From JAIEOG01 sp964519985 (GTDB lineage: Bacteria > Bdellovibrionota > FAC87 > UBA2466), in assembly GCA_964519985.1 (NCBI GenBank), contig CAZFMF010000010.1, positions 1-64,000 of the forward strand: a stretch of DNA of 64,000 nt, in the 5' to 3' direction. Positions within the stretch are counted from its first letter, which is position 1, and every line of letters begins with the position of its first letter. Shown here piece by piece: positions 26,267-35,159 of this stretch. The position numbers were made by a program, and so were the translations under genes. The notes under the pieces are model-generated. The model searched no databases, had not been told where the DNA came from, and saw only the letters and a program-made list of their open reading frames with translations.

Positions 26267-27697
26267 GTGGAAAAGCAGGTTCTCATCGTTGGCCGACCCA
26301 ACGTCGGCAAGTCGAGTTTGCTCAACGCACTCTTGGGCTACCGGCGTGCGATCGTTTGGGACGAACCGGGAACCACGCTCGATAAGGTCAGCGAAAAGGT
26401 GAATTGGGATGGCACCGCCTTTTATCTCGTCGATAGCCAGGGGATCTTTTCGGAAAAGGATTCCGAGATTCTGTCGCAATTAATCGCCGAGGCGGATCTT
26501 TTCTTGTTCGTGGTGGACGCGATTTCCGGTCCCACTCCCTTCGATCTTTGGATCGCCTCCCAATTGAAAGCCACGCGCAAGCGGGTGCTGCTGTGCGTGA
26601 ATAAGGTAGAGTCTAAGCAAGCCCACTCCGAAACCGATTTCGCCGAATTGGGCTTCGATGAGACGCTCAGCATTTCGGCGGCGCACCGATTCAATTTTTC
26701 GGCACTTAAGACCTGGGTACGCTACGCGGTGGGTTTGCCCCCGGTAGCGGCCGACGCGGAAACCGAAGCCGACGCCGAAGAATGGTCGCGCAAAACCGCG
26801 GTGACCGAAGGGGAAGCCCCGCTTTCCATCGCGCTGATTGGGCGCCCCAATACCGGCAAATCGACTTTGATGAATCGGCTTTGCGGCGCGATGGTTTCGC
26901 GCGTGAGTCCGCAACCGCTTACTACGCGCGATCCGGTGAACTGGGAGATGGACACCCCGCAGGGTCGGGTCCGCATTATCGACACCGCCGGGATGCGCCG
27001 TCCGCGCAGTGAGAAAAGTTCCATCGAGACCTTTTCCATCCAAGCGTCGACGCGCATGATGCGGCAGGCGGATGTGGTCTTTTTGTTGATCGGCAGTGCG
27101 GAAGGCGTCACCGATCAGGATGTGCGGCTTTTGAATTTGATTGTGCGCGAGGGCCGCCCGACGGCGGTGCTTTTGAACTTCTGGGATTGCCTCGGCAGCA
27201 CGGAGCGCAAGCACTTCGTCGATGGCACGGATTTCAAGAGTTACTTGGAAAACTTTCACCTGCTGCCCATCAGCGGACTCCAAGGGTTCAATACCAAGGA
27301 AATCTTGCCGCTGGCCTTCCGATTGTACAAACAAGCGCAAAAGCGGGTGAAGACCTCCCATCTGAACGAAATCGTCGAGAGGTTTGTCGCGAGCAACCCG
27401 CCCCCCACCGCCGGACGGCAGAACTTCAATATTCTTTACGCGAGTCAGGTGCGCGTGGATCCGCCGACGTTCGTGTTCTTCATGAACCGCGAAGGCAATA
27501 TTCCCAAGAGCTACCGCACCTACCTGGAAAAAAAGCTGCGCAGCCGCTTGGGCTTCAAGGGGCAGGCGATTCGCGTTTTATTCCGGGGCGAGAAACCCCG
27601 GTCGGCCAAGACGGCGCGGATCAGTGCAAAGCTGGGTTCTCGTCCGGGGGCGCGTTCGAAATCTCGGTCCGGAGCGCGTTCGGGTGCGCGCCATTAA
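26267..27697 (+). CDS. der: GTPase Der (EngA)
   Basis: Der has two tandem GTPase domains and acts in 50S assembly. Here both P-loops are present, GRPNVGKSSLLN at residue 7 and GRPNTGKSTLMN near residue 190, as are G3 DSQG in domain 1 and DTAGMRR in domain 2, and a C-terminal KH-like domain ending RIRVLFRG-type sequence. The first G3 reads VDSQG in place of DTPG or DTAG. A basic tail (KSRSGARSGARH) is added. The start is GTG immediately after era. The 3' end overlaps the convergent trmL gene by 77 bases. Confidence 0.93.
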   Translation: MEKQVLIVGRPNVGKSSLLNALLGYRRAIVWDEPGTTLDKVSEKVNWDGTAFYLVDSQGIFSEKDSEILSQLIAEADLFLFVVDAISGPTPFDLWIASQLKATRKRVLLCVNKVESKQAHSETDFAELGFDETLSISAAHRFNFSALKTWVRYAVGLPPVAADAETEADAEEWSRKTAVTEGEAPLSIALIGRPNTGKSTLMNRLCGAMVSRVSPQPLTTRDPVNWEMDTPQGRVRIIDTAGMRRPRSEKSSIETFSIQASTRMMRQADVVFLLIGSAEGVTDQDVRLLNLIVREGRPTAVLLNFWDCLGSTERKHFVDGTDFKSYLENFHLLPISGLQGFNTKEILPLAFRLYKQAQKRVKTSHLNEIVERFVASNPPPTAGRQNFNILYASQVRVDPPTFVFFMNREGNIPKSYRTYLEKKLRSRLGFKGQAIRVLFRGEKPRSAKTARISAKLGSRPGARSKSRSGARSGARH

Positions 27698-28163
27698 AGT
27701 CCGTAATCCCTTCAAAATCATTCTGTCGGAGTGCTTCGTACAAAACCACCGCCGCCGCTTGCGCTAGATTCAAACTGCGCACGAGGTGCGTGCGCATGGG
27801 AATTTTCAAGAACCGCGCCCGCTCGGTTTGGTGCAGGTGATCGGGTAGGCCTTGTGTTTCGCTTCCCAAAACGAGGTAGCTGCCCGAAGGAATGGGCGTG
27901 TCGTACATGGGTTTTTCCGCTTTCTTGCTGAGGAAAAACAGATGTTCGGGATTTTCCGATGCGAGAAAGGCTTCCCAGTTTTCGTGTTCCGCAATGTCCA
28001 CGTACTCCCAGTAGTCCAGCCCGGCGCGACGCACGCGGGCGGCGTCGATTTGAAAACCTAACGGGTGAATGAGGTGCATCTTGGCGCCGGTGCAGGCACA
28101 GAGGCGGGCGATCGAGCCCGTGTTCTGTGGAATCACGGGCTGGTAAAGCACGAGATGAAACAT
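27621..28163 (-). CDS. trmL: tRNA (cytidine(34)-2'-O)-methyltransferase TrmL
   Basis: This SPOUT-class enzyme methylates the ribose of nucleotide 34 in tRNA-Leu. The 180-residue protein shows LYQPVIPQNTGSIARLCA at the N-terminus, the knot motifs LVLGSETQGLP and IPMRTHLVRSLNLAQAAAV, in the family order. The ATG at 28163 was chosen because conserved residues begin at once after it. About 25 residues at the C-terminus lie beyond the domain and are antisense to the der tail. Confidence 0.92.
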   Translation of the reverse strand: MFHLVLYQPVIPQNTGSIARLCACTGAKMHLIHPLGFQIDAARVRRAGLDYWEYVDIAEHENWEAFLASENPEHLFFLSKKAEKPMYDTPIPSGSYLVLGSETQGLPDHLHQTERARFLKIPMRTHLVRSLNLAQAAAVVLYEALRQNDFEGITDFNGAHPNALRTEISNAPPDENPALH

Positions 28164-28324
28164 CAGATCGCCCCCGGGCAACGCGGGGTGAGGGCAAACT
28201 TGGTCGGGGGAAACAGCCAAAATGGAATCAGCAGCAGCTTGGAATAGAGGGGACGTTTCACGGTTCTCCTGGACACGTTTTTCTACAGTTGCGCTTCAAT
28301 AGCAAGGATTCTAGCTTGGGGGCG

Positions 28325-29704
28325 ATGACTCCGTCCAAGTCCGTACATATCAAGACATTCGGGTGCCAGATGAATGTCTACGACTCCGACCGGATGCTGA
28401 ATTCGCTTCGGGCGAGCGGCTATACCGTGGAGCCCAATCTGGCCGCAGCGGACGTGGTTTTAATCAATACCTGCAGTATCCGCGACAAGTCGGAACATAA
28501 GGTTTTGAGTCTGCTCGGGACGTTGAAGCCGCTAAAGGACAAACGCCCGGAAATGGTGATCGGGGTTTCGGGTTGCGTCGGCCAGCGCATGGGCCGGACT
28601 CTCTTGCAACGGGTGCCCCACCTAGATTTGGTTCTGGGTCCCGATAGCATCGACCGGATCGTGCCGTTGGTGGAAAACGCCCGGGGCGGCGGCGCCCGTG
28701 CGGTCGATACCCAAATGGATGCGCCGGGCCGCAATTACTCACAACCCGCACATGTCCAAGAGGCCAAGGTCAGCGAATTCTTGACGATCATGAAGGGCTG
28801 CGACCATTTTTGCACCTACTGCATCGTGCCCTTCGTGCGCGGACGGGAAAAAAGTCGCACCATCGCGGAAGTGACTAGCGATGTCCGCCACCTGGTGGCA
28901 AAGGGAACCCGGGAAGTCGTCTTCCTGGGGCAGAACATCAACACCTACGGAAAAGGCACGAGCGAGAATCTCGCGCAATTGATTGAGGCGGCCGCGGCGA
29001 TCGACGGCCTGGAACGCATTCGTTACGTTACTTCGCACCCGCGAGACCTAGGAATGGACCTCATCGCGCAATTCGGTTCCATTCCAAAGTTGTCACCCGC
29101 TCTGCACCTGCCGTTTCAATCGGGCAATAACCGCGTCCTGAAACGCATGTCGCGGCTCTACACTCGCGAGCAGTACCTGGAGAAGGTAGCGGCGCTGCGG
29201 GCGGCGCGTCCCGATATCGCGCTTTCGACCGACGCGATTGTGGGTTTTCCCGGTGAAACGGAAAGCGAATTTGAAGACACGCTGACGCTCATGCACGAGG
29301 TAGGGTTCGCCAATGCCTTCATGTTTAAGTATTCCCCGCGGCCCGGCACGCGCGCGTTTGCTTATGAAGACACCCCGGTTCCGGAAAGTGTGAAAGAAGC
29401 GCGCTTGAAGCGCCTGATGGATGTCGTCTATCCCGGCATCGGGGCGTACAATGCTTTGACCCTGGGGCAGAAATTGCCCGTGCTCGTGGAATCGCTCGAT
29501 AAGAAGGGCGAGTTTTACATCGGGCGCGATCCGCACGGGCGGTTGGTTTACGTGCTCAATGGCGGTGCGGCCTGTCAGGGGAAAACGGTGGATGTGGAAA
29601 TCACGGAAGCCAATGTCACAAACTTAAGAGGTTACTATGTCGGAGCTCCCCGTATTGACCGGGGATCTGAAGCGCGACTACCCGCACCGGTTTCAGTCGC
29701 CTAA
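28325..29704 (+). CDS. miaB: tRNA-2-methylthio-N6-dimethylallyladenosine synthase MiaB
   Basis: MiaB adds the methylthio group to i6A37 of tRNAs. The N-terminal cluster cysteines are in TFGCQMNVYDSDRM, NTCSIRDKSEHK and VSGCVGQRMG. The radical-SAM motif CDHFCTYCIVPFVRGREKSR is intact. GQNINTYG and the C-terminal TRAM region follow. The 459-residue length with ATG 28325 is normal; the reading frame is open further upstream but without similarity. The end overlaps the next gene by 68 bases, so the last residues of MiaB may be variable. Confidence 0.95.
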   Translation: MTPSKSVHIKTFGCQMNVYDSDRMLNSLRASGYTVEPNLAAADVVLINTCSIRDKSEHKVLSLLGTLKPLKDKRPEMVIGVSGCVGQRMGRTLLQRVPHLDLVLGPDSIDRIVPLVENARGGGARAVDTQMDAPGRNYSQPAHVQEAKVSEFLTIMKGCDHFCTYCIVPFVRGREKSRTIAEVTSDVRHLVAKGTREVVFLGQNINTYGKGTSENLAQLIEAAAAIDGLERIRYVTSHPRDLGMDLIAQFGSIPKLSPALHLPFQSGNNRVLKRMSRLYTREQYLEKVAALRAARPDIALSTDAIVGFPGETESEFEDTLTLMHEVGFANAFMFKYSPRPGTRAFAYEDTPVPESVKEARLKRLMDVVYPGIGAYNALTLGQKLPVLVESLDKKGEFYIGRDPHGRLVYVLNGGAACQGKTVDVEITEANVTNLRGYYVGAPRIDRGSEARLPAPVSVA

Positions 29705-30200
29705 GATCGACCCGTCCGCTTGGATCCTACCCGGCGCCCAGGTTTGGGGCGATGTGCACGTCGGCAGAGAGAGCAGCATCTGGTTCAACTCGGTCGTGCG
29801 CGGCGATGTGAACTTCATTCGCATCGGGGAACGCAGCAATGTGCAAGATCTGAGCATGATCCACGTTTCCTACAAAGCGAGTCCGACGATCATCGGGAAC
29901 GATGTGACCATCGGCCACACCGTCACTTTGCACGCTTGCACGATCCGGGATTTCGTTTTGGTGGGAATGGGCAGTGTGATCCTCGATGACGTCGAGGTCG
30001 GGGATTTCAGTATTATCGGTGCGGGAAGTCTGGTCACCGCCAAGACGAAGATTCCGCCCGGTTCCATGGCCTTCGGCCGCCCGGCAAAAGTGGTGCGGGA
30101 GTTGACGGAAGCGGAGCGCGAGAAAATTCAGTTCAACGCGCGTCACTACGTAAATCTGGCGAAATCGTATAGTTCTGTAGCCGCCAAGCGGCCTTCTTAA
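29637..30200 (+). CDS. Gamma-carbonic anhydrase-like hexapeptide-repeat protein
   Basis: The 187-residue protein forms a left-handed beta-helix of hexapeptide repeats (IGNDVTIGHTVTLHACTI, VEVGDFSIIGAGSLV). Three His positions of gamma-class carbonic anhydrases are visible: IHVSY, IGHTV and LHACT. It would bind a metal and may hydrate CO2; many relatives of this YrdA/PaaY type have unproven activity. The ATG has AGAGG upstream and lies inside miaB, so the genes are coupled. The 3' end overlaps a convergent membrane-protein gene by 68 bases. Confidence 0.85.
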   Translation: MSELPVLTGDLKRDYPHRFQSPKIDPSAWILPGAQVWGDVHVGRESSIWFNSVVRGDVNFIRIGERSNVQDLSMIHVSYKASPTIIGNDVTIGHTVTLHACTIRDFVLVGMGSVILDDVEVGDFSIIGAGSLVTAKTKIPPGSMAFGRPAKVVRELTEAEREKIQFNARHYVNLAKSYSSVAAKRPS

Positions 30201-31794
30201 GCTGAAACACGACCGCCACTAGGCAGAGGAAGATGAACGTCGCGGGCCGCAGAATGGCCACCGAATTGATCGCACTCACGGCGTAGATCAATAGGCCAAT
30301 CAGCAGCGGAAAGGCTAGCTGCTGGAAGCGGTAGGCGATGAGGCGCGGCATCTTCAGGCTGAACTGCGCCGCCGGCAGCAGATTGTGAATGGAAAAGGGC
30401 GAGAGCAGAATCCCGGCCAGAATTCCATCCAGCAGCGCCGCCTTCACTAACGGCACGCTTGCTGCTTTCATCAACGTCATAAAGAGCGGGAAAAAGGCCA
30501 CCGCGAAATTGCCGGTGATAAACCCGAGGCAAAGTCCGGAGAGGAAAGTGAAAAAGACCACCCCGGTGGGATGGATGCGTGGGTCAAAGAGAAGCAGCGC
30601 CAGGTCAGTCACGGAAAGCTGGTGGCTCAAGACGCTGATCACCGCGGCGGTGAGTAGGGCTGAGCCCCACTTGAAGGTATCCAACGACACCCGCTTCCAA
30701 TTCATGTGCAAAGGCCAAATCAATTGGCTTGAGACTAAGGCAATCCCGATGCGCGTGAGGGTCGGAACGGTGTCCCAGGCCGGGAAGTGAAATGCGGCGG
30801 CCTCCGAAACGGTGACAAAGAGCAACGTGCGCCAGAAGGCGGGTAAGCGCCAGGAGATGGGCTCACGTTTCGGGCTTTCGTGCTCAAGCAGCATGAACAG
30901 CAGGGTGCCGAAGGTGAAGTACCGGGGCAGGGAAAGGCTTTCGACGACCGACGCCTTCCAGTCCGCCTGGGAGAGCGAAAGCAGGTACAGGCTCATCGCG
31001 ATCGCGGCGACTTGCGCGGTGAAAAAAGGCGAAAGGCGGGTGACCGCACCACGGAACGGCGCGAGCAGGGCGCCCGATACGGTGAAGGCGGCTGGGTTCC
31101 AAAGGCCGATCGTTCCCAATACGGCGCGGTTGATCCAGCGTCCCTCGGAGGTCGGCGTGCCGAGCGGGGGCGACTTTGGCCGGCGGGTACGACCGCGGCA
31201 AAGGGCGGCCCAAAAGAGAATGAGGTAGAGGCCCAACCAGCTCTGCTCTCCGGTGAGCGAGGTCTTGACCGCGCGGCCCACGGACTCGAGGAGCAGGATC
31301 AGGTTCGCCCCGCAGAGCATGAAGATGTAGCTACCGATGGTAGCGGCGATTCCCCAGCGACGGAATTCAAAGACGAGTGCCAGCAAAAAGACGAGGAGCG
31401 GAAGCAAGACCAGCGGCCGTGGGAAATCGACCGCGAAGTGTGTGTCAGCGATGGGTTGGCTATCGAACCCGCGGATTTGGAGATGAAAATCGTAATAGCT
31501 GCGCAGGCGCAGGCGAGTGGCCTTGGCGTGTTGGGCGACCAGAACGCATTCCGCGCCGGTCTCCAACTCGCGGCTGGGCACCGGGAGGCGTTCCAGAATG
31601 TGTTTTTCCAGGGGCGTGGCCGAACTCGACTCCAAGGAGCCGCAGTTTTCCGCCACCAGTTCCCGCAGGCGCATATCGCTCTGGATGAGGGGGCTGAGTT
31701 TGTGCAATGCGAACTTCAGGTCGTCGACCGGAAGGGCATTCAAAATGACACCGCACGCCAGAACGCTGACAAAGAATCCGAAATTGAATTTCAT
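30133..31794 (-). CDS. Polytopic membrane protein of unknown function
   Basis: The 553-residue protein has an N-terminal signal or anchor, a soluble periplasmic part of about 100 residues, then about ten hydrophobic segments (for example LVLLPLLVFLLALVF and LLIGLLIYAVSAI). I recognise no transporter or enzyme motif. The layout, a periplasmic domain followed by many helices, resembles sensor or O-antigen-type membrane proteins, but this is weak. It stands between convergent and divergent genes, so it has its own promoter in the 22 bases before 31817 or inside the hydrolase gene. Confidence 0.7.
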   Translation of the reverse strand: MKFNFGFFVSVLACGVILNALPVDDLKFALHKLSPLIQSDMRLRELVAENCGSLESSSATPLEKHILERLPVPSRELETGAECVLVAQHAKATRLRLRSYYDFHLQIRGFDSQPIADTHFAVDFPRPLVLLPLLVFLLALVFEFRRWGIAATIGSYIFMLCGANLILLLESVGRAVKTSLTGEQSWLGLYLILFWAALCRGRTRRPKSPPLGTPTSEGRWINRAVLGTIGLWNPAAFTVSGALLAPFRGAVTRLSPFFTAQVAAIAMSLYLLSLSQADWKASVVESLSLPRYFTFGTLLFMLLEHESPKREPISWRLPAFWRTLLFVTVSEAAAFHFPAWDTVPTLTRIGIALVSSQLIWPLHMNWKRVSLDTFKWGSALLTAAVISVLSHQLSVTDLALLLFDPRIHPTGVVFFTFLSGLCLGFITGNFAVAFFPLFMTLMKAASVPLVKAALLDGILAGILLSPFSIHNLLPAAQFSLKMPRLIAYRFQQLAFPLLIGLLIYAVSAINSVAILRPATFIFLCLVAVVFQLKKAAWRLQNYTISPDLRSDAR

Positions 31795-31816
31795 GTGATA
31801 AAGAAATTATATCAGC

Positions 31817-32680
31817 ATGAAAGGCTTATTTCAGTCCCGTGACGGCACCTCTATTTACTACGAAGTGAGTGGTACGGGGCGTCCGCTGCTTTTCTGCTAT
31901 GGCCTGCTGTGTCGTCGCGATCATTGGCGACGCCAGCTCCCGCACTTCGCTCCCAACTACCAAACCATCTTGTTTGACTACCGGGGCCACCAGCGCTCGG
32001 CGATGCCTAAGAACGATCGCAACCTCACCTTGGAATGGTGCGCGCGGGATATCCAGGATTTGATGAATTTCCTGGGGGTCGAGGAGGTCGCCTGTTTGGG
32101 GCATAGCGTGGGCGTGCCGATTTTGAGTCACCTGGCCCTGATGGAGCCTGAACGGGTGAAGGCGAATGTCTTTGTCTGCGGTTCGGTCCACAACCCTTTC
32201 CAGCAAATGCTTTTCACCGACAAGCTGGACCCGATTTTCGAGTGGGCGGCCCGATTGAATGAAACGAGCCCGGCCATGGGGGATTTTTTCTGGCGCCGTT
32301 TCACCGGTCGGCACCTGTTCGCCGAGTGGATGGCCTCCCAACTGGGGTTCAATCCCGACGTGGCGCGCTCGGAAGATGTCCAAAGCTACTTGCAGGGCGT
32401 GCGCGAAACACCGGCGAATGTTTTCTTTCGGCTCATGCGCGATTACCGTGGAGTCGATCGGCGTCCGTTGTTGGAAAAATCCCGGATTCCGACTCTCGTG
32501 GTGGCCGGCGATGAAGACTGCATTACGCCGATCCCGGTGCAAGAAGCCATCGCGCGCTTGCTCCCCTGCGGCGAGTTGGAGAGAATTCCGGGGGGAAGCC
32601 ATAATGCGCATATGGATTTTCCCGAGTTAGTGAACGAACGTATCGAAAGCTTTCTGCGAAGGGCGGGCTACTCAGCATGA
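31817..32680 (+). CDS. Alpha/beta hydrolase
   Basis: This 287-residue cytoplasmic protein has the nucleophile elbow LGHSVGVP (Ser), the acidic residue in VVAGDEDCITP and the His in GGSHNAHMD, so the triad is complete. Oxyanion-side sequence LLFCYGLLCRR replaces the more common HG. It overlaps the next gene by 4 bases (ATGA). It is only distantly like the hydrolase at 16426. Substrate unknown; an ester or lactone is likely. Confidence 0.83.
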   Translation: MKGLFQSRDGTSIYYEVSGTGRPLLFCYGLLCRRDHWRRQLPHFAPNYQTILFDYRGHQRSAMPKNDRNLTLEWCARDIQDLMNFLGVEEVACLGHSVGVPILSHLALMEPERVKANVFVCGSVHNPFQQMLFTDKLDPIFEWAARLNETSPAMGDFFWRRFTGRHLFAEWMASQLGFNPDVARSEDVQSYLQGVRETPANVFFRLMRDYRGVDRRPLLEKSRIPTLVVAGDEDCITPIPVQEAIARLLPCGELERIPGGSHNAHMDFPELVNERIESFLRRAGYSA

Positions 32681-33552
32681 AAAAACTTGGTCTTTGCGAG
32701 CGTCGAGGGCGTGGTCATTGCGAGGGCCGAAGGCCCGAAGCAATCCCGCAGCGCTCCGCGCTGCGAGCCCGCTTCACTTCGTTCGCGGTGACATTGCTGG
32801 TCACGGCGTGCTCGCACCAACGCGTTCTGGAAAGTCCGATCCACCCGGTGGATGCGGGGATGTTCTGGCGCGATCAAGCGGTTCGGCGCGGCTTTCTGAC
32901 TTCGTTTTCGGGCAAGCTGAAGATGAGTTACGACGGCAAAGACCAGGAGGTTTCGGGGAAGGGTCGCATCGTCGGGCGGGCGCCAAACGGTTTTCGCGTG
33001 GAGTTGCGCGATCCGATCGGTCGCTTGCACTATGTGCTCGTGCAAAAGGGCACGCAATTTGCCGTCCACTACCCGCGCAACAAGCAGGCGGTGAAAGAAG
33101 CGGTGGGCGGGAAAGCTTACTTCAAGAAAGTGCTGGGTAAGGACCTGGTCTTTTCCGACCTCGCGCTCGTTTTTGCCGGCGTGGTGCCGGCCAAGTGGGA
33201 CAAGGCCAAGTTTGAAAGCTGGGAATGGGACAAGAGCAAAGGCGCTTTCCGTGGGATCGCAAAGCAGGGCGATGAAACGCTGACCGTCTGGGTCGATTCC
33301 GGCAACGAATCCCTTCAGGCGCTGGTCTGGGAAGCCGGCGGCGATAAGGTGGAAGCGACGTACCAGGACTACGACAAATGCTGTGAAGGAATGCGCGGGA
33401 GTTTTGCGTTGGGCTACGAAGCCAAGGTGACGTTGCCTGGTCAGGACACCGCGATGGAAGTGGTTTGGGAATCGCTCAAACGCCAAGACATCCCGGTGGC
33501 GGCATTTGATTTTCAACCGGCCGCCGGTGATCGCGTGGTCGAGATCCGTTAG
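32677..33552 (+). CDS. Lipoprotein (LolB/DUF4292-like) with a repeat-derived signal-peptide region
   Basis: The frame opens MKKLGLCERRGRGHCEG and reaches the lipobox LLVTACS at residue 45; lipoprotein signal peptides are usually about 20 residues. Residues 6-38 are encoded by a dispersed palindromic repeat (32691-32792) inserted in frame between MKKL and VTLLVTAC. The mature domain (FSGKLKMSYDGKDQEVSGKG ...) resembles LolB or DUF4292, proteins that carry hydrophobic cargo across the periplasm. No start codon nearer the lipobox leaves a usable signal. Either export still works with a long basic N-region, or the gene is impaired. It overlaps the hydrolase start-to-stop (ATGA). Confidence 0.75.
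   Translation: MKKLGLCERRGRGHCEGRRPEAIPQRSALRARFTSFAVTLLVTACSHQRVLESPIHPVDAGMFWRDQAVRRGFLTSFSGKLKMSYDGKDQEVSGKGRIVGRAPNGFRVELRDPIGRLHYVLVQKGTQFAVHYPRNKQAVKEAVGGKAYFKKVLGKDLVFSDLALVFAGVVPAKWDKAKFESWEWDKSKGAFRGIAKQGDETLTVWVDSGNESLQALVWEAGGDKVEATYQDYDKCCEGMRGSFALGYEAKVTLPGQDTAMEVVWESLKRQDIPVAAFDFQPAAGDRVVEIR
32691..32792. repeat. Dispersed palindromic repeat, copy 4 (inside a coding region)
   Basis: CTTTGCGAGCGTCGAGG ... GTCATTGCGAGGGCCGAAGG ... CGCAGCGCTCCGCGCTGCG ... CTTCGTTCGCGGTGAC matches the intergenic copies. Its length keeps the frame of the lipoprotein open. Confidence 0.85.
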
Positions 33553-34208
33553 GCGGCGTATTTTTCTTTTAGCGATGTGATGTGTTGGAGCAGGGCATTC
33601 TCGTCGGAGACAAAGAAGCCTTTGTCGCGGATCGCCAGAACCTTCTCGGCGATGAGGTCCTTCAAGCAGCCGCTTACTGTTTCGAGATCGATGCCGGTGG
33701 CGGCATGAATGCTTTCCGCCGAAACGTGGATTTCAATCCCCGCCCCCGACGTTTTTGAATGGTGTTCGCAAACGAACATTAGGTATTGGGCAATGCGCTC
33801 AACCGAGTTTGGGGTTTGGAGCACGCCGATCATCGCATTGGCGCGGTCGAGGCGTTCCACGACCACCTGCAATAGTTTCAGCGAAAAGTCGGGAATTTTC
33901 GTCGCAATCGCCTTGAGGCTCTGGGAGTCGAATTCCAAGGCCACCGTTTCCGTGTCGGCAATCGCGGTAAAGGCGCGCCGGTACGGAGCGCTCACACACA
34001 AGGCCTTCTCGCCGACGATTTCGCCGGGTCCGAGGGTGGCGATGACGCGCTCGCTCTGGGCGATTTTGTGGGTCAGTTTCACGCTGCCCTCGACCAAAAT
34101 GTAGAGGGTGTTCCCCTTGTCATTCTGTTTGAAGAGCGTCGTCCCGGCCGGGATTTGAATGGTGAAACGGTTAAGAACGCCGTCTTTGATTTGGTCGAGT
34201 TTGAACAT
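33549..34208 (-). CDS. Crp/Fnr-like regulator with cyclic-nucleotide-binding domain
   Basis: The 219-residue protein has an N-terminal cNMP-binding beta-roll (IPAGTTLFKQNDKGNTLYIL, LGPGEIVGEKAL, YRRAFTAIADT) and a C-terminal winged-helix region (SAESIHAATGIDLETVSGCLKDLIAEKVL). The phosphate-binding cassette lacks the canonical RAATVRAK-like form, so the ligand is uncertain. The ATG at 34208 is used because upstream sequence is a partial dispersed repeat. It is convergent with the lipoprotein gene (4-base overlap) and divergent from the response regulator at 34355. Confidence 0.82.
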   Translation of the reverse strand: MFKLDQIKDGVLNRFTIQIPAGTTLFKQNDKGNTLYILVEGSVKLTHKIAQSERVIATLGPGEIVGEKALCVSAPYRRAFTAIADTETVALEFDSQSLKAIATKIPDFSLKLLQVVVERLDRANAMIGVLQTPNSVERIAQYLMFVCEHHSKTSGAGIEIHVSAESIHAATGIDLETVSGCLKDLIAEKVLAIRDKGFFVSDENALLQHITSLKEKYAA

Positions 34209-34210
34209 TT

Positions 34211-34249
34211 TGTCTTTGCGAGGGCCAAAGGCCCGAAGCAACCCCGCGG
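34211..34249. repeat. Dispersed palindromic repeat, copy 5 (half element)
   Basis: TGTCTTTGCGAGGGCC-AAA-GGCCCGAAGC is the left arm only. It sits just upstream of the regulator start codon, in its 5' leader, where its GGGCC/GGCCC stem could affect translation. Confidence 0.75.
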
Positions 34250-34354
34250 TTACGAGCTTATCGGTCCTAATGCAGCGAGTCTTTAGCACGTGGGTCATGG
34301 AAAAAAGGTTAAGCTTTCCGCACAAAGGCCGATGAGCATCTGGAGCCTCTTTGC

Positions 34355-35056
34355 ATGGAAAAGATCTTAGTTATCGATGACAACAAGGACTATCAGTTCT
34401 TGATCCAGTCGTGCCTTTCCCCGGATTTCAAGGTAGTTATCGCCGATACCGGGAAACAGGGCGTGCAGCTGGCAAAGGAACATAAGCCTGACCTCATCTT
34501 GCTGGATATCTCGCTGGGCGAGATTGACGGCTTTGAGGTTTGCCACCTTTTGAAGGGGCAGAAGGAAACGGCGGCCACGCCGGTGATCTTCCTTTCGTCG
34601 CGCAGCGACGCCCATAGCAAAGTGATGGGGTTTGACCTCGGGGCGGATGACTATATCCAGAAGCCTTTTGAAGCCGACGAGCTCAAGGCGCGTATCCGGG
34701 TTCGCATCAAGCAGAATCAAGCTCGCAAAGATGGTTCACCGACTTTTGAACTGCAGGGCTTGCGCATCGATTTCCTCGGCCACCGCGTTTACATCCAGGA
34801 CAAGGAAGTGGCCTTTTCCGCCTTGGAGTTCAAGCTGCTCTCGTTCTTCGTCCGCAATCCCGACCGCGTTCTGAGTCGGGAGAAGATCCTCAATAACGTT
34901 TGGGGCGTGGACACCTTTGTTACCGACCGGGTCGTCGACTCCCATATCCGCAGCATTCGTAAGAAGCTCGGGCCGTTCAAGGATCACATCGAATCCATCT
35001 ACGGCGAAGGCTATCGCTTCAATCCGGGTAGTATTGCCGGCACCGAAGCCGCCTAG
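34355..35056 (+). CDS. OmpR/PhoB-type response regulator
   Basis: This 233-residue protein has a receiver with acidic pocket IDDNKD, phosphoacceptor Asp in LLDISLGEIDG (about residue 51), Ser in LSSRS and Lys in IQKPF. A winged-helix DNA-binding domain follows (FSALEFKLLSFFVRNPDRVLSR, DRVVDSHIRSIRKKLG, IYGEGYRF). No histidine kinase lies beside it, so it is an orphan; the kinases at 13905 and 47522 are candidates. The targets are unknown. Confidence 0.92.
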   Translation: MEKILVIDDNKDYQFLIQSCLSPDFKVVIADTGKQGVQLAKEHKPDLILLDISLGEIDGFEVCHLLKGQKETAATPVIFLSSRSDAHSKVMGFDLGADDYIQKPFEADELKARIRVRIKQNQARKDGSPTFELQGLRIDFLGHRVYIQDKEVAFSALEFKLLSFFVRNPDRVLSREKILNNVWGVDTFVTDRVVDSHIRSIRKKLGPFKDHIESIYGEGYRFNPGSIAGTEAA

Positions 35057-35120
35057 ACAAGTCTTAAACAGATAAAATCATTACATTTTCCTGAATTGGT
35101 TCGCTTCCGCCATTTGGAGT

Positions 35121-35129
35121 TGTTATAAC
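35121..35129 (+). promoter_or_regulatory. Extended -10 promoter
   Basis: TG-T-TATAAC precedes the GTG at 35160 by 30 bases. CCCTC (35133) and GAGGG (35150) could pair and mask the ribosome-binding site GAGGG; this hairpin is short and only a suggestion. Confidence 0.4.
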
Positions 35130-35159
35130 CCGCCCTCGTTTTGGAATTGAGGGTTTCAA

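Noticed and set aside
25181..26479. Minus-strand frame of 432 codons
   Set aside because: It lies opposite rnc, era and der and shows no family resemblance of its own.
26480..27361. Minus-strand frame of 293 codons
   Set aside because: Antisense to der, with His/Arg-rich shadow composition.
30880..31842. Plus-strand frame of 320 codons rich in Arg, Glu and Gly
   Set aside because: Antisense to the membrane protein at 30133-31794; composition is that of a shadow frame.
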